The notes below the pieces were generated by a model. That model did no database searches and was not told the origin of the DNA. It saw only the letters and a list, made by a program, of their open reading frames with translations. Of a stretch of 64,000 nt of DNA, positions 37,324 through 46,795 are shown one piece after another. Numbering within the stretch: the stretch's first letter is position 1; each line of letters starts with the position of its first letter. Source of the DNA: Nocardioides sp. L-11A (GTDB lineage Bacteria; Actinomycetota; Actinomycetes; Propionibacteriales; Nocardioidaceae); the NCBI GenBank assembly GCA_029961745.1, contig CP124680.1:2604001-2668000 (forward strand). The letters are read 5' to 3'. A program made the translations under genes and the position numbers.

Positions 37324-37973
37324 TGACCGGGACCAGCGCAGGGACGCCCCCGGCCGCGGCCAAGCCGAGCAACTGGAACCTCCCCAACGCCCTGACGACG
37401 CTGCGGATCATCCTGGTCCCGGTCTACGGCTGGGTGCTGCTGCACGACGGCGGCGACTCGATCACCTGGCGGACCGTGGCGTGGGGGATCTTCTTCGTCG
37501 CCATGGTCACCGACAAGATCGACGGCGACATCGCCCGGGCCCGGAACCTGGTGACCGACTTCGGCAAGATCGCCGACCCGATCGCCGACAAGGCGATCAC
37601 CGGCATGGCCTTCATCGGTCTGTCGATCATCATGGACACCTGGTGGATGTGGACGATCACGGTCGTGGTCCTGGTCCGCGAGTGGGCCGTGACGCTGCTG
37701 CGGCTCTCGGTCCTCAAGGCCGTCGTCATCGCGGCCGCCCAGAGCGGCAAGTGGAAGACCGCCGCCCAGGCGCTGGCCCTGGGCCTGCTCACCCTGCCGC
37801 TGCTCGAGGTCGGTGACGAGGTGGGCTGGCTCGACGTGCCCGGCGAGATCACCTACGGCGTCGCGATCGCACTGCTGCTCGTCGCCTTCGCGCTGACCCT
37901 GTGGTCGGGCTATGAGTTCTTCCGTGACGTCTGGAAGCAGCGCCACGACATCCGGACGTCGCGCTCAGCCTGA
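37323..37973 (+). CDS. pgsA: CDP-alcohol phosphatidyltransferase (phosphatidylglycerophosphate synthase)
   Basis: A 216-aa membrane enzyme joining CDP-diacylglycerol to an alcohol phosphate. The CDP-alcohol motif is complete: DKIDGDIARARN followed by FGKIADPIADK (two Asp pairs binding metal). About five to six membrane segments. NLPNALTTLRIILVP is the usual N-terminal start. It corresponds to pgsA3 (Rv2746c) upstream of clgR in M. tuberculosis. TGATG overlap with rimO. The substrate (glycerol-3-phosphate) is by family and position. Confidence 0.9.
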   Translation: MTGTSAGTPPAAAKPSNWNLPNALTTLRIILVPVYGWVLLHDGGDSITWRTVAWGIFFVAMVTDKIDGDIARARNLVTDFGKIADPIADKAITGMAFIGLSIIMDTWWMWTITVVVLVREWAVTLLRLSVLKAVVIAAAQSGKWKTAAQALALGLLTLPLLEVGDEVGWLDVPGEITYGVAIALLLVAFALTLWSGYEFFRDVWKQRHDIRTSRSA

Positions 37974-38041
37974 CCGCGACCTGGCCCGCGACGTAGATCC
38001 TGCGGTGCTCCATCCCGCAAGAGCAAAATCTGACGGCTTGT

Positions 38042-38107
38042 CGTCACCTTTTCGTCACTTGGTTTTCCTCAGCCCCTTGCCAGCGGTGCCTGAGATCAGC
38101 CTAGGTT
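38042..38107 (+). promoter_or_regulatory. PHO-box-like direct repeats and -10 box upstream of the nuclease/nucleotidase pair
   Basis: CGTCACCTTTT (38042-38052) and CGTCACTTGGT (38053-38063) are adjacent 11-nt direct repeats, the geometry of actinobacterial PhoP boxes (GTTCACC-like units every 11 nt), with a weaker third unit after them. TAGGTT (38102-38107) is a plausible -10 box about 40 bp downstream. The genes controlled act on extracellular nucleic acid and nucleotides, fitting phosphate starvation control. Inference from pattern only. Confidence 0.45.
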
Positions 38108-38198
38108 AAGGACCCTTCCCTGCCGTTCTCGCCAACTTCTCTCGGGTGCGCGCGTGCACGGTTGTCCCTTGCCGCTTTGACGACCTCGGAAGTAGCTC

Positions 38199-41100
38199 AT
38201 GCGTTCAGCGAAGCAGTTCCTCTTCGGCTCCCTCGGTGCGGCCCTCGCGCTGTCCGGTGTCGCGGTTCTCACCGCGGGCACGGCTCAGGCCGCCAGCACC
38301 GGGATGATCATCAACGAGGTTTACGGCGGGGGTGGTTCGACGTCCGCATCGGCCGCCTACAAGTCCGACTTCGTCGAGCTGCTGAATCCGACCGGGACAG
38401 CGCAGCCGCTCAACGGACTGAGCCTGCAGTACCGGAGCGCGACCTACGGTGGCACCGGCACCGTCTCGGTCCTGCCGTTGCCGGACGTGAGTGTGCCTGC
38501 CGGAAGCAAGTACCTCGTCCAGGTGAGCAACCCGAACAACTGCAGTGGGAACCCGTGCGGTGGCGCTGACGTGCCTGCGCCGGACTACAGCGGCACAGCC
38601 TTGAACATGGCAGGCTCCAACGGACAGGTGATGCTGGTTCAGGGGGTCGCCGCGGTCACGGCGGTCGGGACGTCGATGCACACCGCGGCCAACGTCGTCG
38701 ACTTCGTCGGCTACGGCACTGCGAGCTCATCAGAGACGGCGCCGGCCGGCGCTCTGTCGACAACGACCTCGGTCCAGCGCAAGAACACCACCGATGGCGA
38801 CAACAACGCCACCGACTTCAACGCGCCCGCGACTCCCAGCCCCGAAGGGCTGGGCGCGATCGCGCAGCCGCTGTCGGCCACGAATCCCGGCAACAAGACC
38901 TTCACCCGGAACCAGGCGATCTCACCGATCACGCTGCAGGCGAGCGGCGGCACGTCGCCGTACACCTGGGCTGTGACCGCAGGGACGCTTCCGGACGGGC
39001 TGGAGCTCGCCGGCAACCAGATCGGCGGCACGCCGACGACCGTCACCCCGAGTCCCGTCGAGATCACCGTGACGGCCACCGACTCCGCGACGCCGACCCC
39101 GGCGACCGCGACGGCGACCTTCACGATCCAGATCGACGAGCAGCTCGCGGTCACCCCGATCGCGGAGATCCAGGGCACGGGCGCCCGCTCGCCCTTCGCG
39201 CCGGAGACGGGCAACGGCCAAGGCGCCGAGGTCAAGGCGACCGAGGGGGTCGTGACCGCCGTCTATTACACCGGCGGCTTCAACGGCATGTACATCCAGA
39301 CACCCGGCGTCGACACGCCCGATGCCTCGGACGGCCTTTTCGTCTACGGGGGCACGACCAATGCCAACATCCCGGCGGGCATCCAGGTCGGCGACTCGGT
39401 GCGGGTGACCGGCCGGATCGCGGAGTTCTACAACCTGACCCAGATCGTGCCCGGCGCCGGGGGAGTGACTGTCCTCGGTACGTCGCTCGGCACCGTCACG
39501 CCGCGCGCCTTCACGTACCCGACGACCGACGAGGAGCGGGAGAAGTACGAGGGCGAGCTGGTCGACCCGCAGGGCACGTTCACGGTCAGCAACGTCTACT
39601 CCACCAACGACTTCGGCGAGATCACCCTCGCGTCGGGAGAAGGCCCGCTCAAGCAGCCGAGCGAGTTCGCCGACGCGTCAGACCCCGATGCGCTCCAGGC
39701 GGTGCGAAACGAGAATGCGCGCCGGGCTGTGGCGCTCGATGACGGCTCGACCACCCGGTACCTCTCCAGCCAGGCCACCAAGGCGCAGCCACTCCCGTGG
39801 CTCACCGGATCGGACGGCAACGCGGTGGCCGCGCCGCCGCGGGTCGGCGCGGGCGTGGAGTTCCAGTCCGACGTGGTGTTCGACTGGCGCAACGACATCT
39901 GGAAGTTCCAGCCCCAGAGTCAGGTCACCACCAACGGGGCCTCCGTGGCGACCTTCGAGGACACGCGGGCGGCCGACGCGACGCCCGCTGACGTGCTGAC
40001 TATGACGCCGGGGCGCACCGGCGATCTCAAGATCGCGACCTTCAACGTCCTCAACTACTTCAACACGACCGGCGAGGCCTACTCGGCTGCCGGACCGCTG
40101 CAGGAACCGCCCCTGGACACCTTCTGCACCTACTACACCGACCGCGGTGACCCGGGTCCGCCGTCGGTCAACGGCGCTCGGATCGGCAACAACTCCTGTG
40201 GCGTCCGTCTGCTCGACGACCCGACGACGCCGGACAAGGACGAGTCGAAGGACAACGACGGCCGCGGCCCCCGCGGGGCGGCGACCGCCGCCAGCCTGGC
40301 GCGCCAGGAGGCCAAGCTGGTCCACACGATCAACGCGCTCGGTGCCGACGTCGTCGGCCTCGAGGAGGTCGAGAACTCGATCAAGCTCCCCGGCGAGACC
40401 AACCGGGACGACGCCGTCGCCCGGCTGGTCGACATCCTCAACGCCGCGCCGGGGGCAGACACCTGGGCCTACGTGAAGAGCCCGGGCGAGGCGCTGACCG
40501 CGGCGGCCGTCGCCGAGCAGGACGTGATCCGCCCGGCGTTCATCTACAAGGTCGCGAAGGTCGAGCCGGTCGGCGGGTCGGACATCCTGTTCGGCACCAC
40601 CGAGTTCGCCAACGCCCGCGAGCCACTCGCCCAGGTCTTCAAGGCCAAGGGCGCGCCCGACAGCGACGGCTTCGCGGTGATCGTCAACCACTTCAAGTCC
40701 AAGGGCGACAACCAGGCACCGATCCCGCCGGCGACCGGTGACAACGCGCAGAACGGCGAGGTCGGCGCGTTCAACGGCGACCGGGTCCGCCAGGCGACCC
40801 GTCTGGTGCAGTTCGCGGAGGACTTCGCCGCCGAGAGGGAGGTCGACGCGGTCTTCCTCGCCGGTGACTTCAACTCGTACACGAAGGAGGACCCGATCGG
40901 CGTCCTCACCGCGGCGGACTACACGCTGATCGAGTCGAACGACGAGGGCGACGAGAGCTACTCCTACCAGGGCCTGTCCGGCTCCCTCGACCATGTGCTC
41001 GGCAACCAGGCAGCCATGGACATGGTGACCGGCGCCGACATCTGGGAGATCAACGCCAACGAGGCCGCGTCCTTCCAGTACAGCCGCTACAACTACAACG

Positions 41101-43715
41101 TCACCGACTTCTGGCTGCCCAACCAGCCGTGGGCGACCTCCGACCACAACCCGGAGATCGTCGGCCTCGACGTCCCCGACTTCACCCCGACCTCCTACAA
41201 GGAGATCCAGGTGATCGGCACCAACGACTTCCACGGCCGGCTGCTGCCCGACGCCGGCAACGCCGCCGGTGCCGCCCCGTTCGCGACCGCCGTCAAGGAC
41301 CTCGAGGGTCAGTTCCCGCCCGGAGCCACCGCATTCGTGGCGGCCGGCGACCTGGTCGGAGCCTCCACCTTCGAGTCCTTCATCCAGGACGACGAGCCGA
41401 CGATCGACGCCCTCAACGCGATGGGCCTCGATGTCTCCGCGGCCGGCAACCATGAGTTCGACCGGGGATACACCGACCTCGCGGACCGGATCCGGGGCCT
41501 GGCCGACTGGGAGTACATCGCGGCCAACCTCGACTACGCGCCCGACGTCGCCGAGAGCGACAAGCTCGCCGAGACCTGGACGACCACGCTCGACGGCGTC
41601 GAGGTCGGCTTCGTGGGTGCGGTGACCGAGGACCTGCCCGGTCTCGTCAATCCCGAGGGCATCGAGGACATCACCGTCACCGACGTGGTCGACGCGACCA
41701 ACGCCGCCGCGGACGCACTGAAGACCGCGGGCGCGGAGATCGTCATCCTGCTGGTCCACGAGGGCGCGCCGACCACCGACTGCAACTCGGCCAGCTTCAC
41801 CGACCCGGCGACAGTGTGGGGCAATATCGTCCAGAACACGTCCGCCGACGTCGACGCGATCATCTCGGGGCACACGCACCTGGCCTACAACTGCCGCTAT
41901 CCCGTGCCCGACTGGCAGGCCGACAGCAGTCGCACCGTCAAGAAGCGGCCTGTCGTCTCGGCCGGTCAGTACGGCACCAACCTCAACCAGCTCGTCTTCA
42001 AGTTCGACGAGAGCTCCGGCGACCTGAAGGCGATCGGCCAGGACGTGATCGCCGCCGCCGGTGTCGGCTACGCCCCGGACCCGACCGTGCAGGCGATCGT
42101 GGACGACGCGGTGGACTACGCCGCCGCGGAGGGCGCCACGATCCTCGGCAAGATGACCGGGCCGTTCAAGCGGGCGACGTACACCTCCTCGGCCGGCGCC
42201 ACGGAGAATCGGGGCGGCGAGTCGACCCTGTCGAACCAGATCGCCGAGGTGCAGCGCTGGGCCACGGACGCGGCCGGAATCGAGACCGACATCGCGTTCA
42301 TGAACCCGGGCGGCCTCCGCGCCGACATGGACGGCACCGACACCGGCGCGGGCGTGAACCTCAGCTTCCGTGAGGCCGCGGACGTGCAGCCGTTCGCCAA
42401 CACGCTGGTCAACATGAAGCTCACCGGGGCCCAGCTCGAGGAGATCCTCGAGCAGCAGTGGCAGCGCACGGCGACGGGGAGCGTGCCGTCGCGGCCGTTC
42501 CTGCGGCTCGGCGTGTCCCAGGGCTTCACCTATACCTACGACGAGACGCCCGTGACCGTCACGGCGCCGAACTCGGCCCCGGTGCAGACCTTCCAGGGCG
42601 AGGTGACCGGGATGTGGCTCGACGGAGAGCCCGTCGACGCGGCGCAGGTCTACTCGGTCACGGTCAACTCGTTCCTCGGCGGTGGCGGCGACAACTTCTG
42701 GACGTTCGCCGACGGCGCCCAGAAGGTCGACACCGGCAAGGTGGACCTCGAGGCGATGGTCGACTACATGAAGCAGTACGCCACCGACCCTCTGCCGGTC
42801 GACTACAGCCAGCGCGGCGTCGAGATCACCTTGCCCGACGACGCCCCGGCGTCGTACGGCCCGGGCGATACGGTCGAGTTCGAGGTCGGATCGTGGACGA
42901 TGTCGGCTCCGGGCGACCAGCACGACAGCGAGCTGGAGGTCCGGCTCAGCGGGACTGTGCTCGGCACCTTCGCGGTCGACAACGCCGTCGGCAACCAGCC
43001 CTACGACAGGTACGGCACCTCGTCGGTGTCGGTGACCCTTCCGAATGACGTCTTCAACGGAGCGACCGAGCTGACGGTCTCTGGGGTCACGACAGGCACT
43101 TCGATCCCCGTGGTCGTCCAGATCGCGGGTGGACAGGAGCCGACCGAGACGCCCGTCGTCAACCAGGTGCCGCCGTCGGTCTCCGGAACGGCGCGGATCG
43201 GCCAGACCCTGACCGCGAGTGCCGGTACGTGGCAGCCCCAGCCCAGCTCGGTCGCCTACCAGTGGTACGCCGACGGTGCGCCGATCCCCGGCGCCACCGG
43301 CCGCACGCTGGTCCTGGGAAGCGGGCAGGTCGGCACCAGGATCACCGTCGCGGTGACCGCCCACGCCGCGGGTCATGCCGACGCCACCGCGATCTCGGCC
43401 CAGGTCGGTCCGGTGGCCAAGGGATCGGCCACGGTTGCGGTCAAGACCAAGCCCAAGAAGATCAAGCTCCGCAAGACGAAGGCCAAGGTGGTGGTCACCG
43501 TCACGACCCAGGACGGCGTCGCGGTCACGGACAGCGTGACGATCAAGGCCAAGGGGCAGAAGGCCCGGACCGTCGCGGTCGTGAACGGCAAGGCGAAGGT
43601 GAAGCTGAAGGCGTTCACCTCCACCGGAGCCAAGCGGATCAAGATCGGCTACTCCGGCAGCGCCCTGCTCGCACCCGCCAAGAGCGTGACGACGGTGTGG
43701 GTGGTCCGGCGCTGA
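38199..43715 (+). CDS. secreted fusion: ExeM/NucH-type endonuclease plus 5'-nucleotidase
   Basis: An 1838-aa exported protein with two enzyme modules. In order: signal peptide (about 1-32); lamin-tail domain (MIINEVYGGGGS, about 33-170); putative-Ig (He_PIG) domain (about 235-320); OB-fold-like segment (about 325-470); endonuclease/exonuclease/phosphatase domain from about 608 (LKIATFNVLNYF; LAGDFNSY; SDHNPEIVGLD near 985); metallophosphatase from about 1000 (VIGTNDFHGR, GNHEFDRG, SGHTHLAYNC); 5'-nucleotidase C-terminal domain to about 1550; Ig-like domains and a Lys-rich end. It should degrade DNA and dephosphorylate the nucleotides, supplying phosphate and nucleosides. Its neighbour is a separate copy of the nucleotidase half. 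Confidence 0.88.
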   Translation: MRSAKQFLFGSLGAALALSGVAVLTAGTAQAASTGMIINEVYGGGGSTSASAAYKSDFVELLNPTGTAQPLNGLSLQYRSATYGGTGTVSVLPLPDVSVPAGSKYLVQVSNPNNCSGNPCGGADVPAPDYSGTALNMAGSNGQVMLVQGVAAVTAVGTSMHTAANVVDFVGYGTASSSETAPAGALSTTTSVQRKNTTDGDNNATDFNAPATPSPEGLGAIAQPLSATNPGNKTFTRNQAISPITLQASGGTSPYTWAVTAGTLPDGLELAGNQIGGTPTTVTPSPVEITVTATDSATPTPATATATFTIQIDEQLAVTPIAEIQGTGARSPFAPETGNGQGAEVKATEGVVTAVYYTGGFNGMYIQTPGVDTPDASDGLFVYGGTTNANIPAGIQVGDSVRVTGRIAEFYNLTQIVPGAGGVTVLGTSLGTVTPRAFTYPTTDEEREKYEGELVDPQGTFTVSNVYSTNDFGEITLASGEGPLKQPSEFADASDPDALQAVRNENARRAVALDDGSTTRYLSSQATKAQPLPWLTGSDGNAVAAPPRVGAGVEFQSDVVFDWRNDIWKFQPQSQVTTNGASVATFEDTRAADATPADVLTMTPGRTGDLKIATFNVLNYFNTTGEAYSAAGPLQEPPLDTFCTYYTDRGDPGPPSVNGARIGNNSCGVRLLDDPTTPDKDESKDNDGRGPRGAATAASLARQEAKLVHTINALGADVVGLEEVENSIKLPGETNRDDAVARLVDILNAAPGADTWAYVKSPGEALTAAAVAEQDVIRPAFIYKVAKVEPVGGSDILFGTTEFANAREPLAQVFKAKGAPDSDGFAVIVNHFKSKGDNQAPIPPATGDNAQNGEVGAFNGDRVRQATRLVQFAEDFAAEREVDAVFLAGDFNSYTKEDPIGVLTAADYTLIESNDEGDESYSYQGLSGSLDHVLGNQAAMDMVTGADIWEINANEAASFQYSRYNYNVTDFWLPNQPWATSDHNPEIVGLDVPDFTPTSYKEIQVIGTNDFHGRLLPDAGNAAGAAPFATAVKDLEGQFPPGATAFVAAGDLVGASTFESFIQDDEPTIDALNAMGLDVSAAGNHEFDRGYTDLADRIRGLADWEYIAANLDYAPDVAESDKLAETWTTTLDGVEVGFVGAVTEDLPGLVNPEGIEDITVTDVVDATNAAADALKTAGAEIVILLVHEGAPTTDCNSASFTDPATVWGNIVQNTSADVDAIISGHTHLAYNCRYPVPDWQADSSRTVKKRPVVSAGQYGTNLNQLVFKFDESSGDLKAIGQDVIAAAGVGYAPDPTVQAIVDDAVDYAAAEGATILGKMTGPFKRATYTSSAGATENRGGESTLSNQIAEVQRWATDAAGIETDIAFMNPGGLRADMDGTDTGAGVNLSFREAADVQPFANTLVNMKLTGAQLEEILEQQWQRTATGSVPSRPFLRLGVSQGFTYTYDETPVTVTAPNSAPVQTFQGEVTGMWLDGEPVDAAQVYSVTVNSFLGGGGDNFWTFADGAQKVDTGKVDLEAMVDYMKQYATDPLPVDYSQRGVEITLPDDAPASYGPGDTVEFEVGSWTMSAPGDQHDSELEVRLSGTVLGTFAVDNAVGNQPYDRYGTSSVSVTLPNDVFNGATELTVSGVTTGTSIPVVVQIAGGQEPTETPVVNQVPPSVSGTARIGQTLTASAGTWQPQPSSVAYQWYADGAPIPGATGRTLVLGSGQVGTRITVAVTAHAAGHADATAISAQVGPVAKGSATVAVKTKPKKIKLRKTKAKVVVTVTTQDGVAVTDSVTIKAKGQKARTVAVVNGKAKVKLKAFTSTGAKRIKIGYSGSALLAPAKSVTTVWVVRR
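43550..43618 (+). repeat. 69-bp sequence shared with 45992-46060
   Basis: This stretch, coding the Lys-rich C-terminal Ig-like strand (KGQKARTVAVVNGKAKVKLK), is identical over 69 bp to 45992-46060. It indicates duplication or gene conversion between the two nucleotidase genes. Confidence 0.85.
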
Positions 43716-43784
43716 GATGGGCCGGTGACGACCGGTCCAGCCACCGTCTTCTCAAGTCCAGCGAACAGTCCTCGGGAGGGGCAC

Positions 43785-45449
43785 ATGCGATCAGCCAAAC
43801 AACTACTCCTCGGCTCGCTCGGGATCGGCCTAGCCGTCTCCGGCCTGAGCGCGCTCGCGGCACCGCCGGCGCGGGCCGCCGACCCGGTCGACATCCAGAT
43901 CATCGGGACCAACGACTTCCACGGTCGGATCCTCAACGAGCCGACCTCGGCGGCTGCCGGCGCCGCGATCATGTCGGCGGCGGTCAAGGAGCTGCGCGCG
44001 GCGAACCCCAACACGGTTTTCGCCGCCGCCGGTGACCTGATCGGCGCCTCGACCTTCGAGTCCTTCGTCTCGAACGACAAGCCGACCATCGATGCGCTCA
44101 ACGCGGCCGGCCTCGAGGTGTCCGCCGTGGGCAACCACGAGCTCGACCAGGGCTACGACGACCTCATCGACCGCGTGATGGCCGCCTACGACCCGACGAT
44201 GAATCCCGAAGGCGGCGCCGAGTGGGAGTATGTCGCGGCCAACCTGAAGATGCGCGCCACCGGTGATGACGCCGTCCCGGCGTCCTGGGTCAAGGAGATG
44301 GCCGGCGTCGACGTCGGCTTCGTCGGGGCCGTGACCGAGGCGCTGCCGACACTGGTCTCTCCCGACGGCATCGCCGACATCGAGGTGCAGAGCATTGTCG
44401 ACTCCGTCAACGCCGAGGCGACCCGCCTGGTCGAGGACGCGAACGTCGACCTCGTCGTGATGCTGGTCCACGAGGGTGCGCCGTCGACCAACTGCGCGAC
44501 GATGGACGACTCGGGTCCGTGGGCCGAGATCATCAACAACGTCTCCTCCGATGTGGATGCCATCGTGTCCGGGCACACCCACCTGGCCTACGACTGCAGC
44601 TTCCCGGTCCAGGACTGGGTCGACGCGGCTCGGCCCGTCACCGACCGGCCGGTGGTCTCGGCAGGTCAGTACGGCCAGAAGCTCAACAGGCTCGTCTTCA
44701 GCGTCGACCCGGACACCGGCGACGTCCAGGCGAAGAGCCAGTCGATCATCGACCTCAAGACCTGCAGCAACGACACCGCCTGCACGCCGTACACGCCCGA
44801 CCCTCTGGTCGTGCCGATCGTGCAGGAGGCTGTCGACGTCGCCACGCCGATCGGCGAGCAGGTACTCGGCCCGATCGCCGCTCCGTTCAACCGGGCCAAG
44901 GTGGCCAACGGCTCTGAGAACCGCGGTGGCGAATCGACCCTCGGCAATCTGGTCGCCGAGGTCCAGCGGGCGGAGACGCCCGCGGAGCAGGGCGGCGCAC
45001 AGATCGCCTTCATGAACCCGGGTGGGCTCCGTGCCGAGATGGAGGGCTCCGTCGCCGGAGACGTCCGCAACCTGACCTACCGCCAGGCGGCCAACGTCCA
45101 GCCGTTCGCCAACGGCCTGGTCAACATGGACCTGACCGGCGCCCAGATCGAGAAGATCCTCGAGCAGCAGTGGTCCCGTACGCCGGACGGCACCCAGATC
45201 CCCTCCGGGCTGACCCGCTACTTCCTGCGGCTGGGTGTCTCGAAGGGCTTCACCTACACCTACCGTGAGGTGCCGGCACCGGCCGTACCGGTGCAGGGTG
45301 GTGGCACCCCGGTCGACACCTGGGTGGGCGATGTCACGGGGATGTGGCTGAACGGCGAACCCATCGTGCCCACCCAGACCTATTCGGTGACCGCCAATGC
45401 CTTCCTGGCCGGCGGGGGTGACTCGTTCTGGGAGTTCCGCAACGCTTAG
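43785..45449 (+). CDS. secreted 5'-nucleotidase/metallophosphatase, ended early by an in-frame TAG
   Basis: A 554-aa product with signal peptide (MRSAKQLLLGSLGIGLAVSG..., cleavage near residue 32), metallophosphatase domain (IIGTNDFHGRIL, AAGDLIGAS, GNHELDQGY, VSGHTHLAYDC) and most of the 5'-nucleotidase C-terminal domain (NPGGLRAEM, LTGAQIEKILEQQW). The protein stops at TAG (45447-45449), just after FLAGGGDSFWEF, where the paralogue at 38199-43715 continues. The remaining C-terminal part lies in the same frame directly downstream. GGGAGG lies 5 bases before the ATG. The nucleotide-binding residues are mostly upstream of the stop, but folding of the shortened domain is doubtful. Confidence 0.8.
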   Translation: MRSAKQLLLGSLGIGLAVSGLSALAAPPARAADPVDIQIIGTNDFHGRILNEPTSAAAGAAIMSAAVKELRAANPNTVFAAAGDLIGASTFESFVSNDKPTIDALNAAGLEVSAVGNHELDQGYDDLIDRVMAAYDPTMNPEGGAEWEYVAANLKMRATGDDAVPASWVKEMAGVDVGFVGAVTEALPTLVSPDGIADIEVQSIVDSVNAEATRLVEDANVDLVVMLVHEGAPSTNCATMDDSGPWAEIINNVSSDVDAIVSGHTHLAYDCSFPVQDWVDAARPVTDRPVVSAGQYGQKLNRLVFSVDPDTGDVQAKSQSIIDLKTCSNDTACTPYTPDPLVVPIVQEAVDVATPIGEQVLGPIAAPFNRAKVANGSENRGGESTLGNLVAEVQRAETPAEQGGAQIAFMNPGGLRAEMEGSVAGDVRNLTYRQAANVQPFANGLVNMDLTGAQIEKILEQQWSRTPDGTQIPSGLTRYFLRLGVSKGFTYTYREVPAPAVPVQGGGTPVDTWVGDVTGMWLNGEPIVPTQTYSVTANAFLAGGGDSFWEFRNA

Positions 45450-46157
45450 GGCAAGGCGGAATGGGGTGTGTCCGACCTCCAGGCGATGACGCACTACATG
45501 GACGTCAACACCGATGCCGGCGGTCCGGCGCTGCCGGTCGACTACTCCCAGCGCGCCGTCGAGGTGCACAACGTCGCCGCGAGCTACCGGGCTGGCGGCC
45601 GGGTGGCCTTCGATGTCGAGTCGTGGAGCATGTCCAACGCGACGGACGTCAAGGACACGGAGATCGAGGTCCGGCTGGGTGGGAGCCTGCTCGGGAAGGC
45701 GACGCTCGACAACTCCGTCAACGCTGTCGCGATCGACAAGACCGGCACCGCGCGGGTCGATGTCGTCCTGCCGTCGTCGACGCCCGCCGGCACGCAGACG
45801 CTGACCCTGGTCGGTGCCCAGACCGGGACCCAGGCCCGGGTCCCGGTGACCGTGAGCAAGGGGGCGGCCGCGCTGAGTGCCAAGGTCAAGCCCGGTAAGA
45901 AGGTCAAGGTCGGCAAGACCCGGCCCAAGGTCAAGGTGACGGTCGTCGGCGCCGATGGGAAGCCGGTCACCGGGCAGGTCAAGGTCAAGGTCAAGGGGCA
46001 GAAGGCCCGGACCGTCGCGGTCGTGAACGGCAAGGCGAAGGTGAAGCTGAAGGCGTTCACTTCACTGGGGGTCAAGAAGATCAAGGTCGTCTACCTCGGC
46101 AGCGCCAGCCAGGAGCCGGCCAAGATCGTCAAGAAGATCCTGGTCGTCCGCCGCTGA
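45450..46157 (+). pseudogene. separated C-terminal part of the 5'-nucleotidase plus Ig-like tail
   Basis: From the codon after TAG the same frame stays open for 235 codons. It aligns with the paralogue through VSDLQAMTHYM / LPVDYSQRAVEV and then an Ig-like domain ending in the Lys-rich strands shared with the fusion protein. A GTG at 45468 could act as a start but has no good Shine-Dalgarno and no signal peptide, so independent use is unlikely. Amber read-through, recent nonsense mutation or sequencing error are the options. Confidence 0.75.
45992..46060 (+). repeat. 69-bp sequence shared with 43550-43618
   Basis: Second copy of the identical 69-bp stretch coding the C-terminal Lys-rich strand of the nucleotidase tail. 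Confidence 0.85.
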
Positions 46158-46224
46158 CCCGACGCGACTGACCGGGTGCTGGGGACACAGGGCCTCGGTC
46201 GGTGCTCCGTGACACGATGCGGTC

Positions 46225-46740
46225 ATGGAGTCACCGGCCGAGGCCCTCGTCCACGCCCTGCGCGACGCAGCCGCGAGCGTGGCCACGGCGGAGTCGCTGA
46301 CCGGGGGGCGGCTCGCGGCCCGGCTGACCGAGGTGCCCGGCTCCTCGGTCGTGTACGCCGGCGGCGTGGTCAGCTACCAGACCCACATCAAGGTCGAGGT
46401 GCTCGGCGTCCCGCAGCGCGTGGTCGACGACCATGGCGTGGTGTCGGCGGAGTGTGCCCAGGCGATGGCCGACGGCGCCCGGCGGCTGCTCGGGACGGCG
46501 TACGCGCTGAGCACGACGGGGGTGGCCGGTCCCGACCGGCAGGAGGATCAGCCGGTCGGCACCGTGTACGTCGGCCTGGCCGGTCCCGCCGGCACCCGGG
46601 CCGTGGCGCTGGACCTCTCCGGCGACCGGTCCGCGATCCAGGACGCGACGGTCGACGCCGCGATCGAGACACTGGCCGCTGAGCTGGCCGCGGCGCGCTC
46701 AAGGACCGGGCAGCCCCCGGAAGATTCGGGGCTCGGGTAG
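46225..46740 (+). CDS. cinA: CinA C-terminal-type nicotinamide-nucleotide amidohydrolase
   Basis: A 171-aa stand-alone CinA/PncC domain, deamidating nicotinamide mononucleotide to nicotinate mononucleotide. ATAESLTGGRLAARLTEVPGSSVVYAGGVVSYQ contains the catalytic Ser/Lys region, and STTGVAGPDRQEDQPVGTVYVGL is the second signature. The N-terminal CinA domain of longer homologues is absent, as usual for this group. The ATG is 6 nt after CACGAT. It is followed by the clgR-like gene. Confidence 0.92.
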   Translation: MESPAEALVHALRDAAASVATAESLTGGRLAARLTEVPGSSVVYAGGVVSYQTHIKVEVLGVPQRVVDDHGVVSAECAQAMADGARRLLGTAYALSTTGVAGPDRQEDQPVGTVYVGLAGPAGTRAVALDLSGDRSAIQDATVDAAIETLAAELAAARSRTGQPPEDSGLG

Positions 46741-46795
46741 CGTTGTGCCCAGGACCGGACCACCCACCCAGCCCAACGACGGAGAGGAGATCGCG

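Noticed and set aside
39678..43376. 1232-codon minus-strand open frame
   Set aside because: It is the antisense frame of the nuclease-nucleotidase gene, rich in Val/Arg/Gly/Asp with no motif.
45468..46157. Independent gene for an Ig-like protein starting at GTG 45468
   Set aside because: No Shine-Dalgarno or signal peptide, and the same frame continues the nucleotidase before the TAG.
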